From Debaryomyces hansenii CBS767 (lineage: Eukaryota; Ascomycota; Pichiomycetes; Serinales; Debaryomycetaceae): a stretch of DNA of 64,000 bases. The position numbers and the translations under genes are program-made. Numbering within the stretch: the first letter of the stretch is position 1; each line of letters starts with the position of its first letter. A model generated the notes under the pieces. It was not told the origin of the DNA. It was given only the letters and a program-made list of their open reading frames with translations, and did no database searches. Location of the stretch: positions 1,178,001 through 1,242,000 of the forward strand of contig NC_006046.2 of NCBI RefSeq assembly GCF_000006445.2, written 5' to 3'. Below are positions 28,197 through 40,500 of this stretch, one piece after another.

Positions 28197-31100
28197 TCAC
28201 TCAAAAAACTCAACTTCATAGAGTTTGGCGCCTCCAGTCTCATCATCAATAGGTTCTGTATCATGAATATCAGTTACTTCTATTAGCAAAAATCTAGCAC
28301 CTAAACCTTGCTCTATATTGAAGGACGTTGTGTTATGTCTCAGTGGAATTTTAACCTCGGCATAATCCTTTGGATCAAATGGAGCAGATATATCAACCTC
28401 TTCCGAAACTATAGTCGTAAAAACATCGTCCTGGTCATAGATTGTACCGGCATCTATGAATTGATACTTCTTATATAAATCATTACCAAAATTAACTTTA
28501 CTGAGGAAATCAATGACATCATTTAAATCATTTATCTTAGATTGTTCTTCCGAACCAAAAGCCAGCAAAGACCAACTCTTTGGCGGCCTGTCTCCCCAGT
28601 TTATCGCGCCACTGGTTAAATTCCTTGATTGCTTGAGATCTACTAGAATCTTTGCAGTTGTATCATTATATTTCAGTTGCCAATGCGTAGTATTATCACC
28701 ATCATTAACCAGGACAGTAGCGTCACCGTAGGCACTTTCAGTAATATTGATGAATTTTGCTGAAGCGCATTCGGATACACTCAATTGAGATCCTGCCGTT
28801 GGTACAAAAAGTGGGAATACTAATTCTTCACCTTTGTCCAAAGTATAAACACCACTTTTCGGGTTTCTTTTTGCAAGGGAGATTCTAATCGAATCGCTGT
28901 CGCCACCTGCTATTGGACCATTGTGCTTGATAATAAATGAGGTCTCATTTATGGCTAATGATATACTTTGGTTCATATACTTAATACTGTCAAATTGAAC
29001 TCCATTTCCTAAACAAGGTAAAGAAATTGGATCAAGAGTTAACATTCTTGATAATTTATTCCTGTCATCAAGATCAAAATCAAACCTTAATCCAGTTAAG
29101 CCTTGCAATATTGCTTGCAAAAATCCACCATGCGCCGTCATAAATGGGAACGCAGGGTGAGTTCCACCATTGGTTAAGAAATTATCATTATTTTGTTCGG
29201 AGAATTGGGCAAAAGGGCCCCTTAAGAATGGTTGAACTGCTTTATGTAAATATGATTGGGAAGCACAGCCAGAAGGAGACAAATTAGAAGCAACAATGGA
29301 GAAAATCGGAAATGTCATAGCAGGCCCATAACTGACTTGTTTCATTGAATAGAATTCCATATTAGTGTATGCCTGATCATCAGATATTAATTCATTACCT
29401 AGTGGATAGGTCATCATAATAACGTCTGCTTGTTTAATTCCAACGGACGAATTCATCCCAGTATATTCTAGAGTAATATTATCATGATTATCTGAAGTAG
29501 GTATATGCATGCTTCCAGCAATATCAGTGTACTTCGAGGGAACAGGTTTTCCTAAATGATTTGAAATTGTAATTGCCCATTTCATAAGCAACGATATCCC
29601 TGCATTTGTGTATGCAGCATTATCAACATGGTTAGCATATTCATCTGGATCGGTCATATTATGAGAGACATATTGAGCAAGTGATTCATTATACTTAACA
29701 TAATCAGCCAAGAAAGTAGCCGCATCATTAATTAGCGGATATGCAACAGAATCTAAATAATCATCATCCGCAGCTCCACTCAAATAAACTTCCCACGCAG
29801 CCATGGCAACAGCAACGTTAATATGATACTCATAATCCAAGCATGGCCCAGTTGAAGTACAATTTCCAAACCTACCACTTGTCCAAGAATATACTGCACC
29901 GCTTTCATTATTTGGAACATTTTTTATTGCCTGTTCGTGAGTATGAATCCTATAATTAACAATACTTTTAGCATGATCAGGATTGAATGGCAATAATCCA
30001 TTTAGCATCCATAAGTCTGTGTCCCAAAAGACCATTCCACCGTATGAATCTGAAGATAAACCCCCAACTGGCAAAGCTGCAGTGACACCTTGAGCTCCAG
30101 GCCTTGTATTTGCGTTTAAATGATAGATTGACGCTCTTGATGCTAACGTTAACAACGGATCGCCAGAGAATGTTATTGAGTTAGATGATTCAAATGTACG
30201 AGCCCACCCGACCTTATGCGATTTGATGAGCTTCGAAACAGAATCTTTTTGTTTAGTGGCAACCTCTTTCGCAAAATCATTTACAGTATTATGCGATTTG
30301 TATTTTTCAGGGTCTAAATCTGAAGAAACAATTCCCACTAGCTTGGAAATTTTAAACGATTTCGAAGGCTCGACAGAAATATCTAATTTCTGGGTTGATG
30401 TATCATTTGTTGAGCCTCTACTTATAGCATTTGAGGACATTTCATCATATTGTAACGTCGAATAGATAGCTCCATTAACATAATCTATTTCGTTAGGTTG
30501 GAAATGAATAAAAATACCTTCTTCATCGCTACCTACCTCACTCAATTGACATCTTTGTGTAGAAGCGAAATCTAACTTGTCTTCAACTTTCAAATCAACT
30601 GTAGAATTGTCAAGGTTTACAATCCTCAAGTTCACGATACCAAGATTTATATTGGATCTATGTGCTACCACTTCAAAATGAACTTGAATGGACTCCAACC
30701 AAGTAAATTCTGTTGTCACAATACCATTACTGAGCGACAAGTTCTGAGCATAATTGGAAATATCTCCTTGTGAATCTCTCGAGAGCGATGGATCCAACGA
30801 AAGAGTTTTACCATTTTTAACTGTAGATAAGGTTAACGTAGTCCACTGTGGAACAGCCGATAATATGCTTTCATAACCCTTTTCGATCAATTCGGGAAAA
30901 TTAGTTTCTGTTGTATTCTTTTGAATATCATAGAATCCACCTATGAAACTACCCGAGAAACGTTCATTAAATAACGGCCAGCCGTTCGATAAGTCGTCTT
31001 CAACAGCATCTGGTGAATCACTCAATTGGTCAAATGTAAATCCTTGTCCCAAATTGGGAATACGGCTACCAATATAGCCATTTGACACATACGCTTGTCT

Positions 31101-31499
31101 CTGGTATTGGTTATAGGTTGGAAACTCAGCCGTTCCCACCGTATTGCTAGTTGGATCATAATATGCGCTGCCAGAGTTTTGTAATTGTAAAAAGATTTCC
31201 TTATTTTCACGACTGTTTATTAACGATTCCAATTGCTTCTTGTTGTTTTCAATGGTTTCGAATGAAACAGTCGAATCATTAAACGAATCATCAATATCAA
31301 TATCCTTTATCGTAAAAGGCAAGGCATATGTAATCCCGTGATAATACAGATACAACACAAATATTAGGATAAAGTTTAAAACGACCATAGTCTTGATAAC
31401 AATTTGTCTTTTGCAAAACTTGTGAATGAAAATATTGCAATAGTCTATCTTCGAAATTGTTCTATGCTTGAACCTTTCACCTATAGAATCGTACTCCAT
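28197..31499 (-). CDS. ATC1: Acid trehalase, GH65
   Basis: An 1100-residue glycosidase that hydrolyses trehalose outside the cell or in the vacuole. The ATG at 31499 (MEYDSIGERFKHR) is used; a longer frame opens with GTG. One hydrophobic segment (about 37-62, VVLNFILIFVLYLYYHG) acts as signal anchor, as in fungal Ath1/Atc1. GH65 landmarks include FWDTDLWMLNGLLPF and the KQADVIMMTYPL motif. Many NxS/T sites suggest heavy glycosylation. The family length fits (S. cerevisiae Ath1, 1211). The C-terminal 250 residues resemble a discoidin-like beta domain. Confidence 0.95.
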   Translation of the reverse strand: MEYDSIGERFKHRTISKIDYCNIFIHKFCKRQIVIKTMVVLNFILIFVLYLYYHGITYALPFTIKDIDIDDSFNDSTVSFETIENNKKQLESLINSRENKEIFLQLQNSGSAYYDPTSNTVGTAEFPTYNQYQRQAYVSNGYIGSRIPNLGQGFTFDQLSDSPDAVEDDLSNGWPLFNERFSGSFIGGFYDIQKNTTETNFPELIEKGYESILSAVPQWTTLTLSTVKNGKTLSLDPSLSRDSQGDISNYAQNLSLSNGIVTTEFTWLESIQVHFEVVAHRSNINLGIVNLRIVNLDNSTVDLKVEDKLDFASTQRCQLSEVGSDEEGIFIHFQPNEIDYVNGAIYSTLQYDEMSSNAISRGSTNDTSTQKLDISVEPSKSFKISKLVGIVSSDLDPEKYKSHNTVNDFAKEVATKQKDSVSKLIKSHKVGWARTFESSNSITFSGDPLLTLASRASIYHLNANTRPGAQGVTAALPVGGLSSDSYGGMVFWDTDLWMLNGLLPFNPDHAKSIVNYRIHTHEQAIKNVPNNESGAVYSWTSGRFGNCTSTGPCLDYEYHINVAVAMAAWEVYLSGAADDDYLDSVAYPLINDAATFLADYVKYNESLAQYVSHNMTDPDEYANHVDNAAYTNAGISLLMKWAITISNHLGKPVPSKYTDIAGSMHIPTSDNHDNITLEYTGMNSSVGIKQADVIMMTYPLGNELISDDQAYTNMEFYSMKQVSYGPAMTFPIFSIVASNLSPSGCASQSYLHKAVQPFLRGPFAQFSEQNNDNFLTNGGTHPAFPFMTAHGGFLQAILQGLTGLRFDFDLDDRNKLSRMLTLDPISLPCLGNGVQFDSIKYMNQSISLAINETSFIIKHNGPIAGGDSDSIRISLAKRNPKSGVYTLDKGEELVFPLFVPTAGSQLSVSECASAKFINITESAYGDATVLVNDGDNTTHWQLKYNDTTAKILVDLKQSRNLTSGAINWGDRPPKSWSLLAFGSEEQSKINDLNDVIDFLSKVNFGNDLYKKYQFIDAGTIYDQDDVFTTIVSEEVDISAPFDPKDYAEVKIPLRHNTTSFNIEQGLGARFLLIEVTDIHDTEPIDDETGGAKLYEVEFFE

Positions 31500-32091
31500 A
31501 TTTATACGCTTTTCAACATAACAAAAAAATATTGTCCTTAATGGATAATCTTCCAATTTTGGCCAACGGAAAAACACTGAACAATAAATTACGCTATTGT
31601 CTTAGTGTATAACATGTAATGCATAAAAAGTGCCTTTTATCAGTCAATTACACAGTCCTTAGTATTAGTGATTGTGGGGTCATATCTCAAATGGTTACGA
31701 GAATAGGGAACAAGAAAGATCTTGCTACTTTTAATGATAAATGTGTATTAATAAACTTTTTAATACGTTTTAGTATTACAGGGTATAAAGTAATATTACA
31801 AATAGGAAAATAATATACAATTCTTAATAAGCATGGCTTTTCCATTGCCAAAAGGGTATAGGGTTGAACTGTTTGTGGAAGGAGGGAGGTATGACCCCCG
31901 AGAACTCAAATAGCAATTAACAGACAATGTTGCATAGAAAAGTTTATTTGCTCCGCATTCGCAGTACAAGAACTACGGGTCACAGAAGTACACGATAAAC
32001 ATGCCGTATTATGAACCACTAGGACTGATGATGAATGGGAATGGGAACATGAAGGTTGCAGTTCATGCGGCTGCGAACATGAGCGAATAAT
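31500..32091. other. ATC1 promoter and DSN1 3' flank
   Basis: A 592-bp spacer. A plus-strand 64-codon ATG frame (31619-31813) has no support. A short GC-richer patch lies near 31860-31910. No RNA gene was recognised. Confidence 0.45.
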
Positions 32092-33816
32092 CTAATCAGT
32101 TTGACTGACTCCAGGGTCATCAAGTCTTGTAATACCTCTGAGCAATTCCTTCGTAGTGATTCTTCTGTTGGGTACTGGCCACGATGAAGTGCCAGGAGAC
32201 AGAGGTTCACGGAGATGCTTGGTCATATAGTTTTGTACTAGGGATGATACTTTATCGTTCAATTTGTCAGTCTGCAATTTTGCAATTAATTCACGAGCTT
32301 GAGATAAGCGATACGATGCATCGTATAGCTTATCCGTGGATGTCTCCACATCATGAGGAATGTTTTCGTTAACGTTATTATAGTTATCGTTAATTTTTTC
32401 TGCAAGGGAGTTGTTAAGTACAGTGGAATTGAAATCTACTGAGCTATCTTGAGTTTCGCTTCTTATTTGACAATAGTCTTGTAAATCAGCCTCCTTTTGG
32501 TTTGCGTCAATTTTAAGATTCGGTATATGGCTTGTTGATCTATTAAACGACGATTCCCATTGCGATCTTTCTTGCTTTAACGACTTCAACTTTTTAGTGA
32601 AGATTTCAATATTTTCTTCATTGGTGATATTAAGGGGATTGGGCAATGTAACCTCTTTGTTTGTTAGCATGTTATCGTTCGTTTCATCTTCGTTGTCGTC
32701 ACGATTATACCAACTTATGGAAATTTGGCCCTCTATCAAATCTCGTAATACTTCTTCTTTGATGACTTTGGCAATATTAATAATAGTCTGGTCTTCGGTA
32801 GTCTCAGATTTTGACTTGCTTCTTGACAGCTTTTCTTCCTGGTCCAATTTCTTCTTGAAGGACCATATTAATAACTGTTTCATCCTGTGAGGTTCAGGCA
32901 AAGACGTATCCAATAACTTATAGTAGTCGCTTGTAGGTACATCCTCATGAGGAACTCCAACAAATCCATTTCCTATAGACAGCACTCTCTTTCCTCTATT
33001 ATGATATGACGCTCTTCTTTTATTTTTACCATTTGGTGCCTTCTGGTTTCTCGTTCTGGCAGTATCCGAGTCCTCCAAGTTCATCTTAAGATGCGACACC
33101 TGTTCCTCGTATACGTCAGATGAATATGCATCGTAAAAATTTTCATAATTCGGCGATTTTATTGGCGATGATAAGTGCAAGCTTGAATCATCATGAAAAT
33201 TAGACTTCCGTTTCGTCGCTTGTCTTCTGGATACACCATTTGGCTTTGTATTGACTTTTGTCTTACTCCCGTTTGTTTTTGTCGATTTCGTCGACTTCGT
33301 TTCCCTTTTGGTTTTCTTCTTGGAGGGCTCTTCCAAGTCCAAGTGACGCAAATTGTCTTCATTGGTCATTTGATTTGTTTCTTCCCTCAATTGTGATATG
33401 AGCGAGTTCACCGGCTTTCGCTTTTTATTTTTATCATCTTCCTGGTCCCTCTTATATATGAAGCCATCATCCTCTTCAAATTTTCCCGTAGCCCGGTTTC
33501 CTCCTTTCTTTCCTTTAGGTCCGCTTTGGGTTGCATTATTTGTGTGTGATGTTTGTGATGATGCTAGTAAATCATTTAACCGGTTTTTCCTCCCAAGTAA
33601 CAATTGGCTCGGCTGACTTTGCAGATTTCCTGAGTAAAAATCGCTTTCATTGTCCGTTTCTGAATCATTTGTTGTTGTTTTGTTCTTTCTGTTCGTGTCT
33701 GGCGATACACTAGACTTCTTTGATGCTTTCCTATTATTCGTTGTACCAACCTTACTTTTAGCGTTCTTTGGAGCAGTACCCAGTTTATTGGATACTTGCT
33801 TCTTCTTTGGACCCAT
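32092..33816 (-). CDS. DSN1: Kinetochore MIND/Mis12-complex subunit Dsn1 (Mis13)
   Basis: A 574-residue protein; the ATG at 33816 (MGPKKKQVSN) is used. The N-terminal half is basic and disordered, with many KK/KR stretches. The Mis13 core is the block LPEPHRMKQLLIWSFKKKLD, around residues 300-320, followed by a helix (IINIAKVIKEEVLRDLIEGQI) and ISWY. A long helical C-terminal half ends with LSPGTSSWPVPNRRITTKELLRG. Dsn1 joins Mtw1, Nnf1 and Nsl1 and links CENP-C to the Ndc80 complex. The start lies 216 bp from the divergent gene at 34033. Confidence 0.82.
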   Translation of the reverse strand: MGPKKKQVSNKLGTAPKNAKSKVGTTNNRKASKKSSVSPDTNRKNKTTTNDSETDNESDFYSGNLQSQPSQLLLGRKNRLNDLLASSQTSHTNNATQSGPKGKKGGNRATGKFEEDDGFIYKRDQEDDKNKKRKPVNSLISQLREETNQMTNEDNLRHLDLEEPSKKKTKRETKSTKSTKTNGSKTKVNTKPNGVSRRQATKRKSNFHDDSSLHLSSPIKSPNYENFYDAYSSDVYEEQVSHLKMNLEDSDTARTRNQKAPNGKNKRRASYHNRGKRVLSIGNGFVGVPHEDVPTSDYYKLLDTSLPEPHRMKQLLIWSFKKKLDQEEKLSRSKSKSETTEDQTIINIAKVIKEEVLRDLIEGQISISWYNRDDNEDETNDNMLTNKEVTLPNPLNITNEENIEIFTKKLKSLKQERSQWESSFNRSTSHIPNLKIDANQKEADLQDYCQIRSETQDSSVDFNSTVLNNSLAEKINDNYNNVNENIPHDVETSTDKLYDASYRLSQARELIAKLQTDKLNDKVSSLVQNYMTKHLREPLSPGTSSWPVPNRRITTKELLRGITRLDDPGVSQTD

Positions 33817-34032
33817 ACTCAAGTCTCCTATGACCTAATTTGTCTAATTTTGATGTAGTTTTAATGAAAGATCCTATCGTAGATGGAGAATATCCTGTAT
33901 GTTGATTGTTTTTGTTTTATGGTCTTTTTTGTTATGATTTTATTTTGGTGATTTTGTGTCAGTATCGATTATTGATATTATGATAGACAGCAAAACCACT
34001 ATCAAAGAAACGTAGGTGCAAAGAAGAGAAAT

Positions 34033-35862
34033 ATGTCCTCTGGTAAAGTAATTGGAGGGAGAATGAGCGCCCCGTCGCAATGTGGGAACTTTGTTGCAGT
34101 TATAGTTCCAAAATCCTCGATACTTGACATATATAGCGTTTCAAGAACGGCCAATCGACTATACAGAACATATGATTTGGGGCAATTGATAAGGCAGCAC
34201 ATACGTAGGAATATAGAGGAACACATAGGTATAATAGGTCATACATTGGATATTAGCATAATACGATGGGAAAGGGTGTTGCCGGGATTGAGTAGTTCCA
34301 AATTGGGCCTAGTCTTCGAGAAGCTTTCCATGCTACTTATATTTGATATTAGGGAAAAGTTGGATCCGATCGTGATACACCAAACGAATAATGAAGGAAT
34401 TGAGGATTTCCAGTGGGTTCCCCCAACAGAGAATGATACGGAGGATAAAAGTGACAAACCAGGAGCATACACGAATTGCAAACAGTTGGTGGTATTTACC
34501 AAACACAGACTTCAAGTAAAGTTATTTTCACTTGATTGCACGCATATGTTATGGAAAATAGACAGACCAATTTCGGATGAGATACTAGTTAGGCCTGGGC
34601 TGAATAATACAATTTGGTCATTGGTCGTAAACTCGGGACTCCCAGTAGATGCAGCGCCGGTAATCTATCACTTTTATAACGAAGGATCTATAAGCAGCTT
34701 ATTGTATAAGTTCAAATTTTCTACTAACGCATCGCATACGCTGGTCAATTGGTCGGGTTCAGGAAAATGGCTTTGTAATTTAAATTCAATCGATTGTCTT
34801 TTTGGCTTTGATTTGCAAATTTATAATTCTCTAGGGGTGTACAGAAATCCATTCAACCATATATCGGACGTGCCTGTTGGTGATCCTATCATAACTTTGG
34901 ATTACTTGAATAAAAGTGTCGTTGACCACCAGCAAGGGAATTCCTTAATATCATATGGATCGGTGGAGTATCTTTCACAATGGATAGAAATCGCAGCAAA
35001 CAACAATGAATACCTATTAATAGCAAGCACAATACATACAGAAGACTCATGCAAGATAGAGCTAATCCTCGTCTCCATTAAATCGTTTGGGATTATCAAT
35101 AGGTCACTAGTCCCAGATGCACCCGTTTATAACGTCTGGAAACAGTTTCGTGATCCATCTACTCGTACTATAAGGTACCGCAAAACATTAAACAAGACAT
35201 TAATATTGAAGAGTAGCTGTAAACTAGAGAACTTTCTAGTTGAAAACACTAAAACTGTTAACTGGGCATGCGTACAAGTTGAGGATATTATACTTTTGTA
35301 CAAAGTATTCGTGGAAGACGCTACGTCAGTAAACAAAAACGTTATTTACGAATTGGAAACTGCAATCCACGTAAATTCAAAGGTCTTGTCTTTGAACCTA
35401 TTTAAGGCTGGAAACGAAGAGGTAAAATTCCTAATTACAACAGAAGATCATATAGCGGCGTACGACTTTTCGAAACATTCGCTAGAAGTCTTATACCCTA
35501 ATACCATTCCCACAAAAATTAGGAATGTTTTCGTCTTCCAGAAGAACCAAATCACAGAGTTATTGATTGTTTACGAAAGAATCGAACACATCAATTGGCA
35601 AATAATCACCCATGCAAATAAAACTGAAGATGTGGGGCAGACAGCCATTGAAGATGATTCGAATTTCTCCATTATGAAGAGATTCCAATACCAGGAGGAC
35701 AACTCCAAGGTCATGGGGCTTATGAAGGACGTTCAACACTCAGAGTGGGGCCAGGGCCAGAGAATAAAGCGCAATAGATTCAACCACAACCGGCCTAGTC
35801 TCACGGAAAATACCGACGACGTAACCGATACCTTCAACCTACAGAAAAGAGCTAAACGATAA
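34033..35862 (+). CDS. Unidentified 609-aa protein, WD-propeller-like
   Basis: I do not recognise this protein with certainty. Short beta-rich repeats such as GNFVAVIVPKSSILDIYSV, SKLGLVFEKLSMLLIFDI and SGSGKWLCNLNSIDCLFGFD suggest one or two seven-bladed propellers covering most of the length. The final 70 residues are basic and disordered (GQGQRIKRNRFNHNRP). A Wdr8/WRAP73-type spindle-pole protein is one possibility because of its layout, but key motifs were not confirmed. No signal peptide or membrane segment is seen. The true ATG is at 34033. Confidence 0.7.
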   Translation: MSSGKVIGGRMSAPSQCGNFVAVIVPKSSILDIYSVSRTANRLYRTYDLGQLIRQHIRRNIEEHIGIIGHTLDISIIRWERVLPGLSSSKLGLVFEKLSMLLIFDIREKLDPIVIHQTNNEGIEDFQWVPPTENDTEDKSDKPGAYTNCKQLVVFTKHRLQVKLFSLDCTHMLWKIDRPISDEILVRPGLNNTIWSLVVNSGLPVDAAPVIYHFYNEGSISSLLYKFKFSTNASHTLVNWSGSGKWLCNLNSIDCLFGFDLQIYNSLGVYRNPFNHISDVPVGDPIITLDYLNKSVVDHQQGNSLISYGSVEYLSQWIEIAANNNEYLLIASTIHTEDSCKIELILVSIKSFGIINRSLVPDAPVYNVWKQFRDPSTRTIRYRKTLNKTLILKSSCKLENFLVENTKTVNWACVQVEDIILLYKVFVEDATSVNKNVIYELETAIHVNSKVLSLNLFKAGNEEVKFLITTEDHIAAYDFSKHSLEVLYPNTIPTKIRNVFVFQKNQITELLIVYERIEHINWQIITHANKTEDVGQTAIEDDSNFSIMKRFQYQEDNSKVMGLMKDVQHSEWGQGQRIKRNRFNHNRPSLTENTDDVTDTFNLQKRAKR

Positions 35863-35947
35863 TTATTATAGCATTGTGCCACCTGATCGAAGGCAACATA
35901 TATATGTACAAGTAATATACTGATTGAATCCACCACCTCGTATACTC

Positions 35948-36259
35948 CTAACTAGACTTTTTCTTTGGTGCACCCTTATTTCTTTTCTTTCTATCCTGGA
36001 CCATCTTAACACGATACACTTCCTTTGGATCGACAAATCCTAATTCTGGAAACCATTCCTTGAAGTCCTTGAATGTTGGCATAGCATTATTGTCACCGTA
36101 GTACGAGGCAACTTGAGGGCCCTTCAATGGAGCTCTCAAAACATTCGATCCATTTCTTACGTTGTTTGGATTCCAGTTATTTCCAAATATTTCGGCACTA
36201 AGTTTCTTGGCCTGCTGAATCCTCTCCTTGGACGGTAATCTCTTCAATATTGACGACAT
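35948..36259 (-). CDS. RSM27: Mitochondrial ribosomal protein mS33
   Basis: A 103-residue protein; the ATG at 36259 (MSSILKRLPSKERIQQAKK) is used because the upstream frame start is GTG. The mS33 pattern is LSAEIFGNNWNPNNVRNGS, then RAPLKGPQVASYYG and a basic tail ending GAPKKKSS. It belongs to the head of the mitochondrial small subunit. S. cerevisiae Rsm27 is 110 residues. It lies convergent with the gene at 34033, with an 85-bp gap. Confidence 0.85.
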   Translation of the reverse strand: MSSILKRLPSKERIQQAKKLSAEIFGNNWNPNNVRNGSNVLRAPLKGPQVASYYGDNNAMPTFKDFKEWFPELGFVDPKEVYRVKMVQDRKKRNKGAPKKKSS

Positions 36260-37552
36260 AATGGACACTTGAAGGTTATTATTTGTTCTTCTCCGACTGG
36301 ATGTCTTTCAACTTTTCAATTTTCACTGCTGCTTACGTAATTAATTTAAAAAATAAAATGTAAAAATCAATAATTTACGGTTACAAGTTAGATTAGTACC
36401 TGATACCTCTTATCAAATGCCTACAAGGAAGTTGTCAAATACTATGAAAGCTGATTGTAATACTATGTAAACACAGCCAATTCCATTGATCTACTCTCCA
36501 TCAGGATTCGATTCATAATAATTGTGTTTATAATACTTTTGAAGAATTCTTTTGTGAGTCGTAGTATATAAGCTCTCTATTTGTTAATTTTGTAGAAAAC
36601 CGCCACATCGAACTCAAATGTAAAGAAGCATGTATCAGTCAGATTAATGAAAACAGCAACAGTCACAAGTTGACTTACATAGCTTTCTTTTCGCGTCTTC
36701 AGTGGAATGCCAGATACAAAATGGCTCTGAACCCGCGTAAATCATCCCATATTGTGTACATATTAGTTTGATTTGGAATTATATGAGTCGATTTGTGATC
36801 ATCTGAGAGAATATGTGTTCCCTCTGATTATACATTTAGCGAAAGATCTAATTCATCATACATCTCAAAATTATACCACGAGAAATTTTGCAGTTGCCAG
36901 AAGCGGCTGCATAGACCGAATTTTAAGTGATGGGCTCATTATATTTCAGAACATAGGACCATATTTGTATTCACGTCACTACATACTCAATAATCACATA
37001 TTTATTGCAGATGGAAATGGATCCTGATCAGTATCAATATCTATATGCTTAAATCTACATAGGTACACCAAAAGACCTAACGTGTGAGCATCAAAATGAG
37101 TATGTAGGTTAGAAATGTGCCTGTTATCACTACTCAGATATCATGATATCATTATCCAACCACCCTCCGAAGACATATTAACCTAGCCACTGTAAACCTC
37201 TATGTAGATCGTAAGCTTGAGCACCCATTTAGATCACAGTAACTAAAGGCCGTAAATTCTACGGCAGATCAAACCATCTTGAGCAAATTACCGAAAATGA
37301 CACAAAAATTAGTAGAGAAGATCTACAAAGCCTCTTCATAAAGTGAGGTCTAGAGTTAAATATAGAAAGTTGGATTTTTTTCAAGTACCAATAGATTAGG
37401 GTTATTTTTACCGAAGATTATATTCATAGACATAAGGATCTAGAGATTAGATCAATAAGGGGATTATTTATAAAAAAAACTGATAAGGAGTTAGCATTAA
37501 AATTGAGGTTTCATAATTCTTGAATCAGGGCGTTTGGGATATATTGATCAAA
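36260..37552. other. Long CCH1 upstream spacer
   Basis: A 1.29-kb AT-rich gap between divergent RSM27 and CCH1. An 84-codon frame (36773-37027) starts with TTG and has no recognisable content. No tRNA-like B box, LTR end or repeat was seen. Its length may reflect regulation of the channel gene. Confidence 0.5.
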
Positions 37553-40500
37553 ATGGATCAAGGAATAGGACAGCCACATCCAGATATATACGTGCGGTCA
37601 CCTAGCGAGGACTTGTTAGATGGAAATGCTAGTAGAACGATGTTTGGCGAAATTAGAACATCTTTAAGGCTGTCATCAATAGGCGATGCAGAAAGCATCC
37701 AGTCATTCAGGACAGGCATGAGCCAGAGGAGACGGCGGCCATCGACAAAGAAGAGTTCGTCTACGGGTAAATCGAGCGAAACCTTATCGTTAAAAATGCA
37801 AAAGAATCATAACACATCGGGGCCGAATACGCCAGTTATAGAAGAAACGTCGTTTATTAATAAAGCTACAAAAGAGCATAATTTTGAAGCATTAAAGGAA
37901 GGATTGGGGTTTGCATTAGGGACAGCTGAGACGGGAGCCAACTGGTTTCCTGTAACACCGGATCCAAAATCGGGGTCTGAGAAAAATCAGAATGGGTCAT
38001 CAGATAATCTCTCACAAGATCTCACATCTGCTACAGACGAAGGGTACACGGACACGATTCAGCTAGATAATTTAAGTACTGGACGGATAAATAATCACTT
38101 TAATCGAGATACCAATAAATCGGCATATTTATCTCCATTTGACGATCCAACACACTACCAACCCGACTATGGTCCTACTACGCCTACTTCAGACATGGAA
38201 TTTAGTTTTAATGATACTACTAATCCTGATCTTTTAGAAGCGGGTCACTTGACGCCTACATCAGGATCGGCTCCACCGCATTCTAAAATATCGAATGTGC
38301 TTACCAGATTGTCTGATCGTATTGCAGGAAATAGGACGGGATCCTCTCCAACGGCAACATCTCCATCGAAGAGCTCTAGACGCTTGAGTACGTATAGTGA
38401 AGGCGAAAGCCCTGTATCTCCAATGAGAATGACTCTGTTTTCGCAGCATGGGTCTGATTCAGCTTCCAATAATAATGGATCTGATTCTGCCTCCAATAAT
38501 AATAATGGGTCCGATAACGCTTCTAATGATCCGCATTATTTACCAGATGTCACTGTGACTGATGAATTTCAAAATGAAAATTATCTTCAAGGGACGAATG
38601 CATCAGAGGGCCTTGGGCTCTTTTTGAATAAGGATTCATATTTGAGTACAGATTCCTTACGAAATAACAACCCACAACCATCACCTGTCACATCTTCACA
38701 TAATCCATTACTACTGCAGCTATCTCCTGAGAAATTAGACACAGAAAATAACAATTTACGCAAACCAATTAAAAAAGGTACGTTTACTGATACTAGGACT
38801 ATGTATTTTTTTGGAAAATCTTTGAAAATTTTTTCACCACAGTCTAGTGTACGTCTTCTTTGTCATAAGATTCTGTCAAACCGGTCAACTAATTTACTTC
38901 TATTGGTTTTGCTTGTTTTACAAACTGCACTACTTTCATACAGGCAATGGAACCCCATGCATTTAGGTGGGTATTATTACGCAGGATATAACTGGGCTGA
39001 TTACATTTTGATTGTCATTAACATAGTTTATACCATCGAGGTATTCGCCAAGATTATTGCATATGGGTTTATTGATGATCATGCTATGTTTAAAGAATTG
39101 GGCTTACTTTATCCCGAAAATGACGTTAAAATTATGTACTCTAATCTGAAATACATCAAAGGTTTTCTACGTATGTTAGGATTATTGAAATTTGCTGCAA
39201 AAAGAAGTGGCGACAAGAATATTCCTCCACAACACATGAAAAATTCATTCGATGGATTGAATGATTCTAGTGATGATATTGATGTAAAAGAAATTAATCT
39301 TGGTGAAGACGCACCTACAAACACTGATCTGCCAGAACATAAAAGTAGTAATCCATTCGTGGATCCTTCGATGAATATCCAAAAAAAATACAGCGATACT
39401 AACTTGCATGATGAAACATCGACTAATATTTTAGAAGAACATGATAGTGATAGTCTGGATTTAGTTGACGAACCTGTTTTGGATTCACAAAGGTTTGATG
39501 TAAAGAATACACTTTTATTGTCGAAACCAAGAGGGAGAAATATTGACCAACTTCATTTAAAAAGAGCATTCCTTAGAAATAGTTGGCATAGAATAGATTT
39601 TCTTTCTATGATATTCTTCTGGATGTCGTTATTTTTATCAATTAATGAATATGATAGTAAACATCATATCATGCTATTTAGAGCTTTGAGTTGTTTAAGG
39701 ATTTTAAGATTGTGTAATTTGACTACTGGTACCACAACTATATTGACGGCTTGTAAAGTAGCTATTCCACAATTAATTGATGTTTCAATTTTTATTTGCT
39801 GTTTCTGGTTATTCTTTGGAATCATTGGTGTCCAATCTTTCAAGTCTTCTTTCACAAGACAATGTGTCTGGTTTAACCCGAATGATTCTAATGATACTTA
39901 CATTAACGAGGGACAATATTGTGGGTCTTACATCGGCTTAGATGGAAAAGCTATGCCTTACATTCTAAGAGATGGGCTGCATTCAAGTACAAAAAAGGGA
40001 TTCACATGCCCTAAATACTCAAAATGTATAAGTGACAAAAATCCTTATGGTGGAACTGTAAACTTCGATAATATTCTTCAATCGATGGAATTAGTGTTTG
40101 TAATCATGAGTGCTAACACGTTCACTGATTTGATGTATGATACAATGAACTCAGATAATATGGCTGCCTGTCTATTTTTTATATTTGCCATCTTTATTTT
40201 AACAGTTTGGTTAATTAATGTTTTTGTCGCTGTAATTGTTGCATCCTTTACTATTACTAGAAGAGAGGCTGCTGAAGAGAAGAAACAGCAAAAGAATGGT
40301 AATAAAACGTGGAAGATTTTCGGTTCAGCAAACCAGGAAGTATCTTTACACACAGAGAGATTAAATTTGCTCAAGAAGCAAAACGTATTCTTGAAGTATT
40401 ATTATAAATTTGAGTTCATATTTGTGATCCTCATATTTGTCAGTTTATTTGTTCAATGCTTTCGCGATTTTAATATGAACAATAATATGCGTCATATTTT

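Noticed and set aside
36773..37027. 84-codon plus-strand frame upstream of CCH1
   Set aside because: Opens with TTG, and its composition looks like random translation of AT-rich spacer.
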